This document shows, piece after piece, positions 26,429 to 37,074 of a stretch of DNA of 64,000 bases. Position 1 is the stretch's first letter. Each line of letters opens with the position of its first letter. Under the pieces are notes generated by a model. It saw only the letters and a list, made by a program, of their open reading frames with translations. It was not told the origin of the DNA and made no database searches. The stretch spans positions 186,001 to 250,000 of the forward strand of contig JAGPYM010000019.1 in the NCBI GenBank assembly GCA_020736575.1, given 5' to 3'. Made by a program: the position numbers and the translations under genes. Source of the stretch: Thelonectria olida (Eukaryota > Ascomycota > Sordariomycetes > Hypocreales > Nectriaceae).

Positions 26429-28966
26429 ATGGCTCCCTCAAATGCTGCAGCTCGATCACTGGTTTGTAGTCAGTGTAATCGATCATACACTCGCTTGGAG
26501 CACCTTCAACGCCATCTTCTGTCCCGTAGGTGACCCAAAACCCACGAGCCTAGTCCCTATGCTAATGCAATAAGACGGCTCTGAGCGACCGTTTGAATGT
26601 CACTTCTGTTTGCAAACGTTCGGCCGCAGGTGAGGAGGCATGGCAGTTTGAGCTCCCCTTCTCCAAGTACCTGACATTCCCAGGGACGTGCTCCAGCGCC
26701 ATTTCCGAACATGCAAGACCAGAGTAGATGCCAAAATGGGCATCCCGGTGCTGTCTCAAGCAGCCAGAGGGATGAAGCGGGCGTCGTGCGATCGTTGCCG
26801 ACGATTCAAGAAAGCCTGCACAGCGACCTATCCGTGTCAACCATGCATGGAGAGGAATGAGACGTGTACCTTTACGCCGACAGCCAAGACGGGATCCAAA
26901 GTGTTAGAACCAGAAAGTGAGAACCGCAATCAAGAAGGATCCCATGGACTCAGTTCTGAGAATGGCTCAATGGACCAGTGGTGGAACACGGTTGCGATGG
27001 ACGGCGGAGTTTTTCCCGACCTAACCTCCGCGTCACTTACCACCGAGGACTCGTTATTCACGAGCTCAGAAGTCAGCGAGAATCCGAGGTTATTCACAGA
27101 CAATCTATGGTACGATCTCGATTTCTCTCACTACTCCTCCTCAGGCGACCATAGTCTGACACGGTCATCCTGGTTCGACAAGGCAATCGCGCCTCTCCCC
27201 TGCCATGACTCTGGCGCTGCCGGCCCCCTTCCATTCTTGACCGAGTTTACGCGCTATGAGGGCTTCATTGACTCTTTCGGATGTTGCCATACGCTGAGAG
27301 AAAGGCAGCAGCTGATTGACTACGTTTCGATACGAAGGGAGTTGACCGGTCGAGACAGAAACTCCATCCCAGCAACCAACCCAAGGCTGGATGACGGCAG
27401 CCGACCGCAGAACGGGGATCAATTGTTGCCTTTCTTCGTAACGGAGAGCCATGCTGGCGTATTGGGCCGTGACGATGCTGATTCCGATTTGGAGACTTCT
27501 TCACCTCTGACCAATACAATTGTCGACATGATTCGAGATGTGACTCAACATAAATCGAGAGGAAGTAAGGTGACAATAACTTGGACTCCTACCATTGAGG
27601 CTGCTTGTTACACCTTCTTCTCCGAGGCCAACATGGACAAGTTCTTGGAACTGTTTTGGGCTTGCTGGTCACCAAACTGCCCTACCTTCCACAGACCATC
27701 GTTTTCAGCGACCAAATCATCGCCATTGCTCATTGCTTTGATGGTGCTGATCGGGGCATGCTTCTCCCCAGACGCGGCGGATAAACCGCAAGCGAGTCCA
27801 TGGTTCAACAGCGTTGAGGAGCTTGCGTACGACCAGGAGATTTTGCATGATGACACGATCGTGATATCGACGGGTCCGATCGGCAATCCGGATCGAATCA
27901 AGAAGAGACTAGAGGCTATACAAGCGGCCTTTCTCGCTTGTGTACTCCAAGAATGGGAAGGGTCGACGACAAGCAAGCAACGCGTTAGGCGGAATCGCTA
28001 TTCTGTCCTTTTGGCCGTAAGAAGGCCCTGATTCATCGAGTTGACCGAGACTGACACGAGTGCGCAGGCGGCGAGAGATTTTGGACTGGCGAGCGTGACC
28101 CGAACCCGGCTGCGAGATTGCGACATTTCTGAGTTCCGATGGAGCGAGTTCATTCTTCTTGAAGAATTAATAAGGCCCGCATTAACCCGCTCTCATATTA
28201 CTTGACCAACAGGCTAACTTTGGTCTCGTAGAACTGGAACGTTCATCTTCCTCCTCGACGCCGAATTCGTCATCTTCCACAACTCCCCACCCCGCCTCGT
28301 CGTTCCTGAAATGCAGATGGCATTGGCTTGTCCCGATGACTGCTTCCAAGCTGACACGGCAGAGGAGTGCCTCTTTCTGCTGCGGACTTGGTCTAGCAAC
28401 AGACCATATCAAGCGTCCCTGACAGTTCACAAAATTGTACAATTACTCTTTCGGTCAAGGGACGAGGACGCTGTCATTCAAGATGCACTCGACCTGAGCA
28501 TATTGAACCTATTCACTATTGTCACTGGTATGTTTACGTCCTTACAACGGAATGAATCTTGGATGGACGGCTGATAGTGCCAGCAATGCATGAGGTCATG
28601 TTCTATCTCCGGACTTCTTTTGCCTCTCACTCTGAACTTTCCCCAGTCCAGACAGGCCTTGATCGATGGATCAAGCTATGGGACCAAGGCACACACCTGC
28701 AGGAGCTGATGAACAGAACCCATCCTGCATGCAATGAGATGTGGAAGCGGGTGGGATTCTTCCGACATGCCGACGAATACTGGCTATTGGCCAAGTTGAT
28801 GCTGGAGCGGTGGAAATCGAAGACCGAAGGCGACAGCGAAGGGCCGAACAGTATTCTGCTGGAGAACGACACGGACTCGCTCGAAGCTTCGTATGACGAG
28901 TCGGATATGAAGAACATTCACCAGATGATTTCGGACTTTCAGAAGATGGGCTTCGCAGGATCATAG
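26429..28966 (+). CDS. C2H2 plus Zn2Cys6 transcription factor of the VAO cluster
   Basis: Six exons: 26429-26525, 26575-26629, 26684-28016, 28068-28174, 28232-28527, 28578-28966, giving 758 residues. Finger 1 is Cys13, Cys16, His29, His33 (CxxC-x12-HxxxH); finger 2 is Cys41, Cys44, His57, Cys61. They are joined by a TGEKP-like linker (HGSERPF). A Zn2Cys6 cluster follows at residues 86-112 (CDRCRRFKKAC...CQPC...C). The rest resembles the fungal regulatory middle region (RVRRNRYSVLLA, then IRTGTFIFLLDAEFVIF). Exon 1 and exon 2 were assigned because they complete both fingers in phase. The fourth intron (28175-28231) begins with GC, not GT, but its removal recreates the conserved EELIRTGTFIFLLD block. 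The gene sits 413 bp after the VAO gene in the same direction, with the target dehydrogenase genes beyond. It is the obvious candidate pathway regulator, probably nuclear. Confidence 0.88.
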
Positions 28967-29095
28967 ATGTGGTGACAGCCACGCACACGATCGCTAGCGA
29001 AGAGGATGAATTGGGCAAGCTGTGGACATAATGCCACACCAACAAACTACTTTGTACCGTCTATTGTAATATCCGACACTATATATGCCGCATTG

Positions 29096-30687
29096 CTATA
29101 GCTTATTCTTGTAAAAGTGAATCGACCGCGTATTAACATATGAGTAAAGGCCCTGTCGTCCCCATTCCCCGCCAATCCCGCTCTGCTTCCAACCATTGAA
29201 GAAGCCCATCGGCACTGGCTTCGGGAAGTTGTTCACCCAAACAGTTCCCGATTCGAGGCGTCGAGCCAATTGTTGAGCTTTGTCGGCGTCTTTGGACCAT
29301 AAACTGGCCCCGAGTCCGCTCTGGGTGGCGTTTACACGTCGGATGACATCGTCCTCTGTCTCCCAAGTAAGGACAGGAATGATGGGGCCTGGAATGGTTA
29401 GTATCCGAGCTACTAGGATGATAGGCTGATAACACGGGAAGACTCACCGAATTGCTCTCCATTGACAATCATGGAATCCTCGGGCGGGTTTTCTACTACG
29501 GTCGGTGGGATCCAAAGCCCGTTGCCAAGTTCGCCCGAGCCGCCAGCCACAACCTTGTAGCCATTCTTTTCGCAGTCGTCGATGTAGGACTTGACGATGT
29601 CGTACTGCATCCTGTTGGTGACGGGGCCAAGAACGGACCACTCTTGCGGCGGTCTGTCGATCTTGATCTTGGACACTTCCTGCAGGAAATGCTTCATGAA
29701 CTCATCAAAGATATCCTTGTGAACGTAGACGCGTTTTGTAGCCACGCACATCTGACCAGAGTGGAAGAAGCATCCCACAGCGACTTGCGCAGCTGTTGAC
29801 GGGACGTCGACGTCGGGACAAACGATGCACCCATCGTTGCCGCCTAGCTCCAGCGTGACTCGCTTCAGAGTCGCAGCCGAGGCCTCCATGATCTTCTTAC
29901 CCGTGGCAGTCGATCCCGTAAAGGAAATCTTCTGAATATCCGGGTGTCTCGTAATCAAGGCCCCCAGATTGACGTCTCCGTTGAGAGCTTGGAGGACGCC
30001 CGCAGGGAGGACGGCCGAGGCGAGCTCGACGAACTTGAGAGTTGCGTAGGGAGTAAAGGGCGACGGCTTGACAATGACGCAGTTTCCAGTTAAAAGACCT
30101 GTGGCGATCTTCCCCATGGCCAAGACGAGAGGGAAATTCCACGGGCAAATGGCTGCGACTACGCCCAGCGGTTCGTGGGTGGCGACGATTTTGAGCGTGT
30201 CGTCTTCAAACACGACTTCATCGGGGAGGGTTTGCGACGCTGCGTGATTGTTAACTGGCAATTCGGCGAATAGGAGGGAATCTTGATACCATTGAAGCTT
30301 AGAAAATTGCAGCAATCGTCAATCTCCAACTCGCTCATGAATGTCTGGTACGTTGTTAGACCAGGTTGCACACAGCCAACAATCAGAGTGCCACAAATGG
30401 CGTACCGATTTTCCAGTTTCCTGGCCGATAATATCAGATAGCAGCTGTTTGTTATCAACCAAGATTTTCTGCAGCTGCCGGAGCTTGTCCTGTCGCGCCT
30501 CGAAGGGCACCTTGGACCAGGTAACGAATGCCTTTTGGGCGGATTGTACGGCGACGTCGAGGTCTTCGGAAGATGCGATGGGAACAGCCCACAGCTTCTC
30601 TCCCGACCTAGGAGCGAGACCAGCATCTGTTGTTTTGCTGGGGTGTATTTCATTGTTGACAATATTGTGGAAAGTTGTGTCCTTCAT
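29096..30687 (-). CDS. NAD(P)-dependent aldehyde dehydrogenase
   Basis: Four exons on the minus strand: 30406-30687, 30290-30344, 29448-30239, 29096-29388, giving 473 residues, a normal length for the superfamily. The second intron (30240-30289, 50 nt, GTATCA...CAG) is needed to join NFLSFN to ASQTLPDEVVFEDD. Catalytic elements are visible: PWNFP (Asn147), Lys170 in VKPSPF, general base Glu243 in LELGGNDG and nucleophile Cys277 in SGQMC. The enzyme oxidises an aldehyde to an acid in the cytosol. Context with VAO and an alcohol dehydrogenase suggests an aromatic or cinnamic aldehyde such as coniferaldehyde or vanillin; that is inference. A GTGGGG-N5-GCCG motif lies about 170 bp upstream. The gene is convergent with the regulator gene (129 bp between stops). 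Confidence 0.93.
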
Positions 30688-30854
30688 GATGCCCGATGAT
30701 CTGTAGAGACTTTGAGACGAAGAGGGGAAGATGGAGTGCGACTATAGCTCGGATCTGGATGTTCTATGATACACAGAGACCTTATGAAGTAAACGGACTG
30801 GACATGCACTTACTTGTTCGGTAGTCCTCCGACATCAACCACACCGTTCCCAAC

Positions 30855-30869
30855 GTGGGGAAATCGCCG
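30855..30869 (+). promoter_or_regulatory. Bipartite motif GTGGGG-N5-GCCG in the aldehyde dehydrogenase promoter
   Basis: The site has spacer AAATC and lies 168 bp upstream of the minus-strand start at 30687. It shares GTGGGGAAATC with the alcohol dehydrogenase copy. A separate CGG-N7-CCG element (about 30819-30831) is closer to the gene. Confidence 0.5.
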
Positions 30870-31399
30870 CTACTCCGCATGGCCAGGGTATCGGAACCAA
30901 GCTAGCCGTGACCGAGTAGGGGAACTAATGAGGTCCTATGAACAATTAAGTTTGAAGAATAGCTAGCCTGGATTCAAGATTATACCGAGGGTAGAGTCTC
31001 GTCGTGTGGTCGGCTCTTGAGTATGGCAAATGTGAGCGCGCAAGGCGAAGCGACGCCGACCGTGTTGGAGGAGACCGCGAGGAGGAGGGACAAAAACGGT
31101 GTAAGTCTGACGAGGTGGCCTCTCAAGTCTGGAAATTTGAATGGTGTTTTACTCGTACTTTCTCACGTTTATTGACCTTCACAACATATGCCACGTATAC
31201 AAGGGCCCAATACGCTGAACATGAGGCTTTATATAAGAACAATGTCGCCTCGTCATTGGTTTTAGGAAGAGCTTCAACAATAGACATGTAATTTTCGCTA
31301 TCTACACTATCGAAAAGTGTTGGAACCGTAATTGAGATACACTCGACGTAATAACTGACGGGGCATCACTGATCGTATCTAAACCAGCGTGCTTCCTCC

Positions 31400-32581
31400 T
31401 CAAAGCCGAACCACATACTTGTTCAGTGTCTAAGAATCAGTCAGATAAGCTTGCCGAAAATAATGATAAGTAGAGTCCAGAAGTGATCATACTTTACCAG
31501 AGGCGAAATCGCCGAGAATGCTCGTCACGTCATCCAGACTGGCCGTCTTGACGATGGGCTTTACTACCCCCCGCCGAACAAAGTCGAGAGCCTCGAGGAT
31601 GTCGCCGCGAGAGCCCGTCACAGACCCGGTGATGCGGATGCCCCTGTCAATGAATTCGAGAGGGTGAATGTTCATGGTTCCCGAAGGTGGAGGAATGCCG
31701 AGACACACCAGCGTCCCGAAGTTGGCCAGCAGACCGATCGAGGATTGGTACGCCGCAGGTGAAGGAGCAGTGACGAGGACGGCGTTGGCGCCGCCATCAG
31801 TGATTTTGTGCACCGCGGCCTTGAGATCCTCAGCAGCGGCATCCACAAAGTGATCTGCTCCAGCCTCTAAACAATGCTGCTTCTTCGACTCCCCGATGTC
31901 AATGGCCACCACCCGATAGCCCATTGCCTTTGCGTACATGATGGCGAGCGCTCCCACGCCACCGCCGGCACCAGACACAGCAACCCATTGGCCGGCCATG
32001 ACGCCAGATAGCTTGAGCCCCTTGTACGCAGTCACTCCGCCGCACAGAATCGGAGCGACGAGTTCGTCAGCGACGTCCTCGGGAAGTGAGATGACATAGT
32101 TCATCGGGACGACCGTGTACTCGGCAAACGTGCCGTCAACTTTCCAGCCTGATTGCTTCTGGTCCTTGCATCGCGTCTCGCCGCCGGCGGTAAGGCACAT
32201 GCGACACTCGCCGCAGACGTCTCTGATCCAGGTGATGCCGACGCGCTGCCCGACGCGAAAGGCATCTGGGGAAACTGTTGAGCCGAGACGGGCGATGCGT
32301 CCGACTCCTTCATGACCTAGGATTGACTTAGTAGGACCCAGGCCGCCGGTTGAGAGGCCGTAATCTGTCCCGCACACGCCTGTGGCGCTCAGTTTGACGA
32401 GGATTTCTGCAGGGCCGATGGCTGGGATGGGGACTTGGTGTGTTTCAAAGACGGGGATACGGCCTGGTGTCTACTCTTGTTGTTAGTCTGATGCGATTTC
32501 AAAAGGAGAGAGAGAGAGCAAAGTTATAGGATGACATGCTTTTAACACGGCGGCTTTCTGAGTCGGTGGAAGGGAGCCCAT
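31400..32581 (-). CDS. Zinc-dependent alcohol dehydrogenase (MDR family)
   Basis: Three exons on the minus strand: 32540-32581, 31493-32470, 31400-31429, giving 349 residues, the usual length. Catalytic zinc ligands are Cys47 and His67-Glu68 (GHEGVG). A structural zinc site is Cys100, Cys103, Cys106, Cys115. The nucleotide-binding loop is GAGGGVG. The last exon adds TLNKYVVRL. The first intron either uses a GC donor (GCATGT, giving AAVLK-TPGRIPVF) or a weaker GTGTTA donor nine bases earlier; both keep frame. The enzyme interconverts an alcohol and an aldehyde with NAD(P). Next to VAO and an aldehyde dehydrogenase it probably acts on coniferyl- or vanillyl-type alcohols. It is transcribed in the same direction as the aldehyde dehydrogenase and carries the shared promoter motif about 200 bp upstream. 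Confidence 0.92.
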
Positions 32582-32687
32582 CTTGTCAAGTATGGGGCAG
32601 ATGGAGATGGGGATGTACGAGATGCGGGACGAGTTGCAGAGGTGGTGCCAGAGGTTGCTTCCTTAAAATATGCTAAGAAATATGTGA

Positions 32688-32693
32688 TATATA
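32688..32693 (-). promoter_or_regulatory. TATA-like element of the alcohol dehydrogenase gene
   Basis: TATATA on the minus strand about 107 bp upstream of the start at 32581, between the gene and its GTGGGG-N5-TCCG site. Confidence 0.45.
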
Positions 32694-32778
32694 GAACTTG
32701 ACTTGGACGAATATAGAAACCAATATGAAGAGAGTCAACGAGCAACTACCGGTCGTCATGCCGTCGAGATACCCGAGG

Positions 32779-32793
32779 GTGGGGAAATCTCCG
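32779..32793 (+). promoter_or_regulatory. Bipartite motif GTGGGG-N5-TCCG in the alcohol dehydrogenase promoter
   Basis: The site has spacer AAATC and lies 198 bp upstream of the minus-strand start at 32581. The 15 bases differ from the aldehyde dehydrogenase copy at only one position. Confidence 0.55.
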
Positions 32794-33782
32794 TGTCGCG
32801 AAGAGGAGCTAACTTGGATCGATGCTTTTACCCCGCGGTTTCGAGATGCGAGATGAGCGGGGGGAGAAGAGGGGCCTTGTTGATCAAGTGCTTGCAGCTT
32901 GGTTACTGTCGTTGATGTTTGGGGCTGATTCCTAGGGCAGCTCAGTAGTTATTCTTCCGTCTGATGCGCTTATTCCGATCAACTACAATTCTATCCATTC
33001 CTCTCTTCTTTTGGCTTCGTATCTGTCCTTTGCATGGCCCTCGCGACCCGATCCTCTTCTGGCCGACCCTCCACCGAGGAAGCCATAGTCAGCAGCAAGA
33101 ATTGCTTTGTCTTGCAAGGACTCGGACTCTTCATGTCGACAAGCTTCTACAAGGCCTTGTCGTGATCTGGCCCCAGGTATTTGCAGTGCTTGTAGACAAG
33201 TATGGGCACTTCTATGCTGTTGCATGCTCTATTCGGGCTCCCCAGCCTGCTTGCCGTTCGCCCACTTGATCAAGTACCGTCGCGTTGGTTTCGTGGGCAC
33301 GATGCGTCTCGAGGGATTCAACTTCGACATGACCGAGATTTGTAACGATATCGCGCGGATTACAAGACTTGGCCGTGACGGCTTCATGGGGCTCGGCGAT
33401 GGAAGCTGGTGAGGGCGAGGCGCCATGACGATGGAAGTGGTGTTGACGATTTCGCTTGTAGTTTCGATCAATATCGATATCGGGATAATATGGATTGCAG
33501 CCGATGCTGCCATTTCGGGAGGGCATCATAAATCTGCTGCTGGAAGGGACGTGTCTGCCAATGTTCGTTTCATCGTCTTCAACGGCGGACCGTAGAGCAC
33601 GTGATTTCGCAGAGCGTTGGCGGTCGATGCGAGATGAGCAAATGGATGTACTTGGGACAGCTTCACCAATCTTGCACCTTCAACCTTTGCTTATTTTTAG
33701 AGTGCATAGTATCTGAACTGCCGTTTCTTGCCCAGAGAGCTCAGAGTTTTGGCCGTCTTTTGATCTACATTTTCCGGGTCTA
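32794..33782. other. Intergenic, no supportable gene
   Basis: Overlapping frames of 60-105 codons occur on both strands between 32964 and 33530, but none has a motif, splice structure or composition I can support. Confidence 0.4.
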
Positions 33783-34064
33783 ATGGCACTTACACAAGAA
33801 TCCATCATCGCCATCGTCGGGGTCATCATCAACCTCCCTGCCGTCATTCTAGTTGTCTGGCAACTTTGGAAACATTACAGAACGAGGCAATCCAGGAGTC
33901 TGACCCGTCAGTGCCATTATATTGAGGAATCTTACGACATTCTAACTCGAAGACTGACAGGATATGGTTTGGAAGCTGGTATACAAGAAGATACTGAGCT
34001 GATGCCGCTCCGCTCAGGAACACCAGGAACCGACGTGATTGTTCTTTTGCGATCTCGACCTTGA
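33783..34064 (+). CDS. Small single-pass membrane protein
   Basis: A 93-residue frame starting with Met at 33783. After a short polar start, residues 8-29 form one clear hydrophobic segment (SIIAIVGVIINLPAVILVVWQLW) followed by basic residues (KHYRTRQSR). This predicts one membrane span with the basic side in the cytosol. The C-terminal half is polar. I recognise no domain, although small proteins of this layout are common in filamentous fungi. It lies between the VAO cluster and the putative cell-death locus, and nothing links it to either. Confidence 0.5.
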   Translation: MALTQESIIAIVGVIINLPAVILVVWQLWKHYRTRQSRSLTRQCHYIEESYDILTRRLTGYGLEAGIQEDTELMPLRSGTPGTDVIVLLRSRP

Positions 34065-34751
34065 GACGTGAGGGATATAAGTATTTGGGGGTATATGATA
34101 TATTTAAGAAGGCGGGAGTCCCAGAGAATCTAGAAAATAAACATTGTTTCTTCTCGAAGAGTCTGCGTTGAGGCCGATGAGTGTGGGAGTTTTGTATGTC
34201 TGGTGGGTGACCTGAAAGGGAGTCTTGAGGAGGATAACCATGCGCTGGTGGATCCGTGTGCCAATCTTCAGTCTATGGTACTCGTTGGCGCACTCTCCCG
34301 TACTAAAACCCTACATAGTCAAGTGTGCCTTGTTTTCTTTCGCGCGAATGCCACTCTTTGGCACCATCCCGTGTCGACACTCCGGCTTGGCGTGTAGGAG
34401 CCCTCAATCTAAGGCTCACCATATTCCGTCCAAGACTATTTGCCAGATGTCCCATTCTTGGTGTTTTCAAGAGAGGAAGTCCGCCAATGACAGTATTGAA
34501 AGGCCATATTTCATTACTGCTAGGACCTAACCGGACTGCATCACCCATCCGGTCGCTGGCCGTTCTGCACCTTCGACGCTCGTCGCTGAGACGGACAAGA
34601 CCGCATTTCTGCTATTCAAGCCTTCTGAGTTAGGTCTAAAATATTCCAAGTCTATGAGGGATTATCCCTAAACGCCAACACTTCTCCAAATAATCCTAGC
34701 CAAATTCCCGCGCGGCAGCCCCTCCTCACCAGATGGGACCTATGGTCTGCT
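34065..34751. other. Intergenic, no supportable gene
   Basis: Several short overlapping frames occur on both strands without motifs. I see no regulatory element worth naming. Confidence 0.4.
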
Positions 34752-36521
34752 TCATCCATACATTGTTCCTAGCAAGTCATGTTTCGTGGAACTATTGAGC
34801 ATGGACAGAAGATACAAGATCTGAGAGCTGATCTCTTCCAGGTGGCCTGCCACATGTGTCAAAAGTACCGTCTCGTCCCATTTCCCATGCAGTCGCAAGT
34901 CTCTCGCCCAGTCTTCGATACACAGCGGGCAATCAACTTGAGCGGCCTTTGCAGGAGCTGGTCGGTAGCAAGCCTCGGCGAGACTTTTCAGCAAGTCACC
35001 CTTCTGGTGGTTCTTTTGCGAGTTGAGCATGGTCGGATGGTCTTGCTCCATGTGTGCCCGGAACTCGTCCTCGTTGTGGAAGCTTGGATATCCTCCTGGT
35101 TCCGAGACATGGCACCACGCCTTGCAAGTCCAGGTCCCTGTTTTCAGGAGGAGATGCATATCGCGGACGTGCGTTTCCCAGCTCTTGTGTGAGTCAAAGA
35201 GTGTGTATGGACTCGGACATGATTCGTCGATGCAAATGTAAATTGCCCTTCGAGAACTCGCTGCTGGCTTCTCGTGAGCCACGTCCCTTTGCGAGTTATC
35301 GCTGTCGTAGGGAGAAGACCTTTCCTGCGAATACACGGGTCCTTCACTGGTTTCGCTTTCGTATTGGTCACCGATTCCTTTTAGTGCGCTTGTCTGGAGG
35401 TGGTTATGACGAGAAGGAAACACCACATTCTTCTCACCGGTATGTGTTCGTCTCAGATCGTGTTCAATCCAGTCCAGGCTTGGGAAGGTGGGATCGTTCG
35501 GTTGTGACGAAACTCGTCTTATCGATTGCTCGTGGGTGTATTTCCCAGCGTAATACGTCTCCGCCAAGAGACCGTTCGCTCGATCTTTCGACTCGGCCAT
35601 CTCTCTCAACCACGCGGAGCCCGCGCGAGATACCCGATGGCGCATGAATGGCTTGGCTTTTGGCATGAGTTTAGAGACTGTTCGGTGAATTTCACGATAT
35701 AGGAAGTCCCTGTATGCCGTTTCCGGAAGTGGTTCGTTGTCCAACGGTAATGAATCGGTAAAGTCGTAGAGCTTCTGGATGAACTCATCCACCATCGACT
35801 TGGACTCAGCAACCATGTCCTGGTCCATTTCCTGCGTGCTAAATTCCGAAGTTGCATCTGATAGCGCCGAATGCGCAGAGTGGATGGATGGCGCACTTTT
35901 CTGTTCGATTCCCAGATAGTTGACTGGAGCGTGGAATGACCTGGCAGCCTCCGCGTCTGACGCTGCTCTAGATAGCCTTCTCTTCGTTGGGCTTTCGATG
36001 TAGCTTGGCGTCGCAGACTTGCTCCGTCTTGACTTCGAGGCTCTGTCGGACCGTACGCGAGAAGTCTTCTTCTCTTCAACGCGTTTCCCAGCTCCCACTG
36101 AACCATGGACTGACGGACATCTCTTCAGAGCTACAGTCAAGTCAGCGTTTGCATTGAGAGAGGGGGGGTTATTGCTTTCCATACCTCTAAAATGTCTAAC
36201 CAAGACGTCGAGTAACTCGTTGTACATCTGCAGTGCTTCGCGATCTTCTTCGAGAACCATGGCCAGCGCCGGCGACTCCTGCGAGTGGTATTCGTGCTCC
36301 AAGGTCTTTCGCCCCCATTGCTCGAGACGACTGGTCTGCACTTCTTGCCATTGCGGAAACGGCTTCGACGATAAGGATCTAGAAAGTATGACGCAATTCT
36401 TCCACTTGGCTTTAATGCGTGTTCCAGGGTCATTGGAGCGCTCTGTCGTCGCCATGTTCCATGGTTTAATGATGAAATCGCGATCCGGAAGCTGGCGCGT
36501 TGTCGCTCTGGCTGGCGACAC
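34752..36521 (-). CDS. Large zinc-finger-containing fungal protein of unknown function
   Basis: One nearly continuous frame of 589 codons; the better start may be the Met at 36455 (MATTERSNDPGTR). A 54-nt segment at about 36133-36186 has GTATGG...GACTTGACTGTAG signals and is probably an intron. The central part is Ser/Arg-rich and disordered. A helical block with DEFIQKLYDF lies near residue 245. The C-terminal third carries three C2H2-like fingers: CIDESCPSP...ETHVRDMH, CKAWCHV...FRAHMEQDH and CPLCIEDW...LTHVAGH. This arrangement is seen in fungal proteins often found near STAND/NLR or HET genes, but I cannot name a tested function. It lies next to the gasdermin-like and protease genes, so a signalling role is conceivable; that is context only. 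Confidence 0.7.
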   Translation of the reverse strand: MSPARATTRQLPDRDFIIKPWNMATTERSNDPGTRIKAKWKNCVILSRSLSSKPFPQWQEVQTSRLEQWGRKTLEHEYHSQESPALAMVLEEDREALQMYNELLDVLVRHFRGMESNNPPSLNANADLTVALKRCPSVHGSVGAGKRVEEKKTSRVRSDRASKSRRSKSATPSYIESPTKRRLSRAASDAEAARSFHAPVNYLGIEQKSAPSIHSAHSALSDATSEFSTQEMDQDMVAESKSMVDEFIQKLYDFTDSLPLDNEPLPETAYRDFLYREIHRTVSKLMPKAKPFMRHRVSRAGSAWLREMAESKDRANGLLAETYYAGKYTHEQSIRRVSSQPNDPTFPSLDWIEHDLRRTHTGEKNVVFPSRHNHLQTSALKGIGDQYESETSEGPVYSQERSSPYDSDNSQRDVAHEKPAASSRRAIYICIDESCPSPYTLFDSHKSWETHVRDMHLLLKTGTWTCKAWCHVSEPGGYPSFHNEDEFRAHMEQDHPTMLNSQKNHQKGDLLKSLAEACYRPAPAKAAQVDCPLCIEDWARDLRLHGKWDETVLLTHVAGHLEEISSQILYLLSMLNSSTKHDLLGTMYG

Positions 36522-37074
36522 AGAATGTCAAGTTGTCGATGAGTTGTCGATGTCTTGCAAGACGGGGCTGTCAGACGAAAGAACGGACTTTTAATGAGAA
36601 AGATGGGAGACGGCACTGAAACTCCAAATGACTCGACGTGAGGCTTCCGCGGCGATACGGATGATGCATATCAAGCTGACTCAGCGATTCCATCCAATAC
36701 CATGGATGATCCGCCAAGAGGCAAAGCAAGCTGAGGGGCTGAGACTTCTATCTGGAGGCAGCCGTTGTCGAAGTGACGAGCGGCCTGGCAGCTCGCACTC
36801 GAGTATGCGCTGACGCGAACCAATTTGTGCAGCCACGCAGGGGAATAATTTAGGGTCCTAAGCGCAGCCTGCTAACTAAAGAATGCCTAGGTACATAAGT
36901 ATGGGACAATCTGGGCTCTAGCCGATCGAAGTGTGTGACAGAACAGGCGTCAATTCAGCCCCCAGGTGCATCAAAGTTCAATCTATCGGTACTGAATCAC
37001 ACCCAACAACCAATTATATACCTGTGCCAAGTCCCATCAGACCACACTTGCCCGCCACAGCCCACGCAACTTGG

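Noticed and set aside
32964..33529. Possible small gene on either strand
   Set aside because: Frames on both strands are similar in length and none has a domain or convincing start; left unannotated.
34303..34633. Several 80-100-codon frames on both strands
   Set aside because: Mutually overlapping, no motif, no splice signals.
35606..36106. 166-codon minus-strand frame inside the zinc-finger gene
   Set aside because: It is a shadow in another frame of the 589-codon gene, which has the recognisable fingers.
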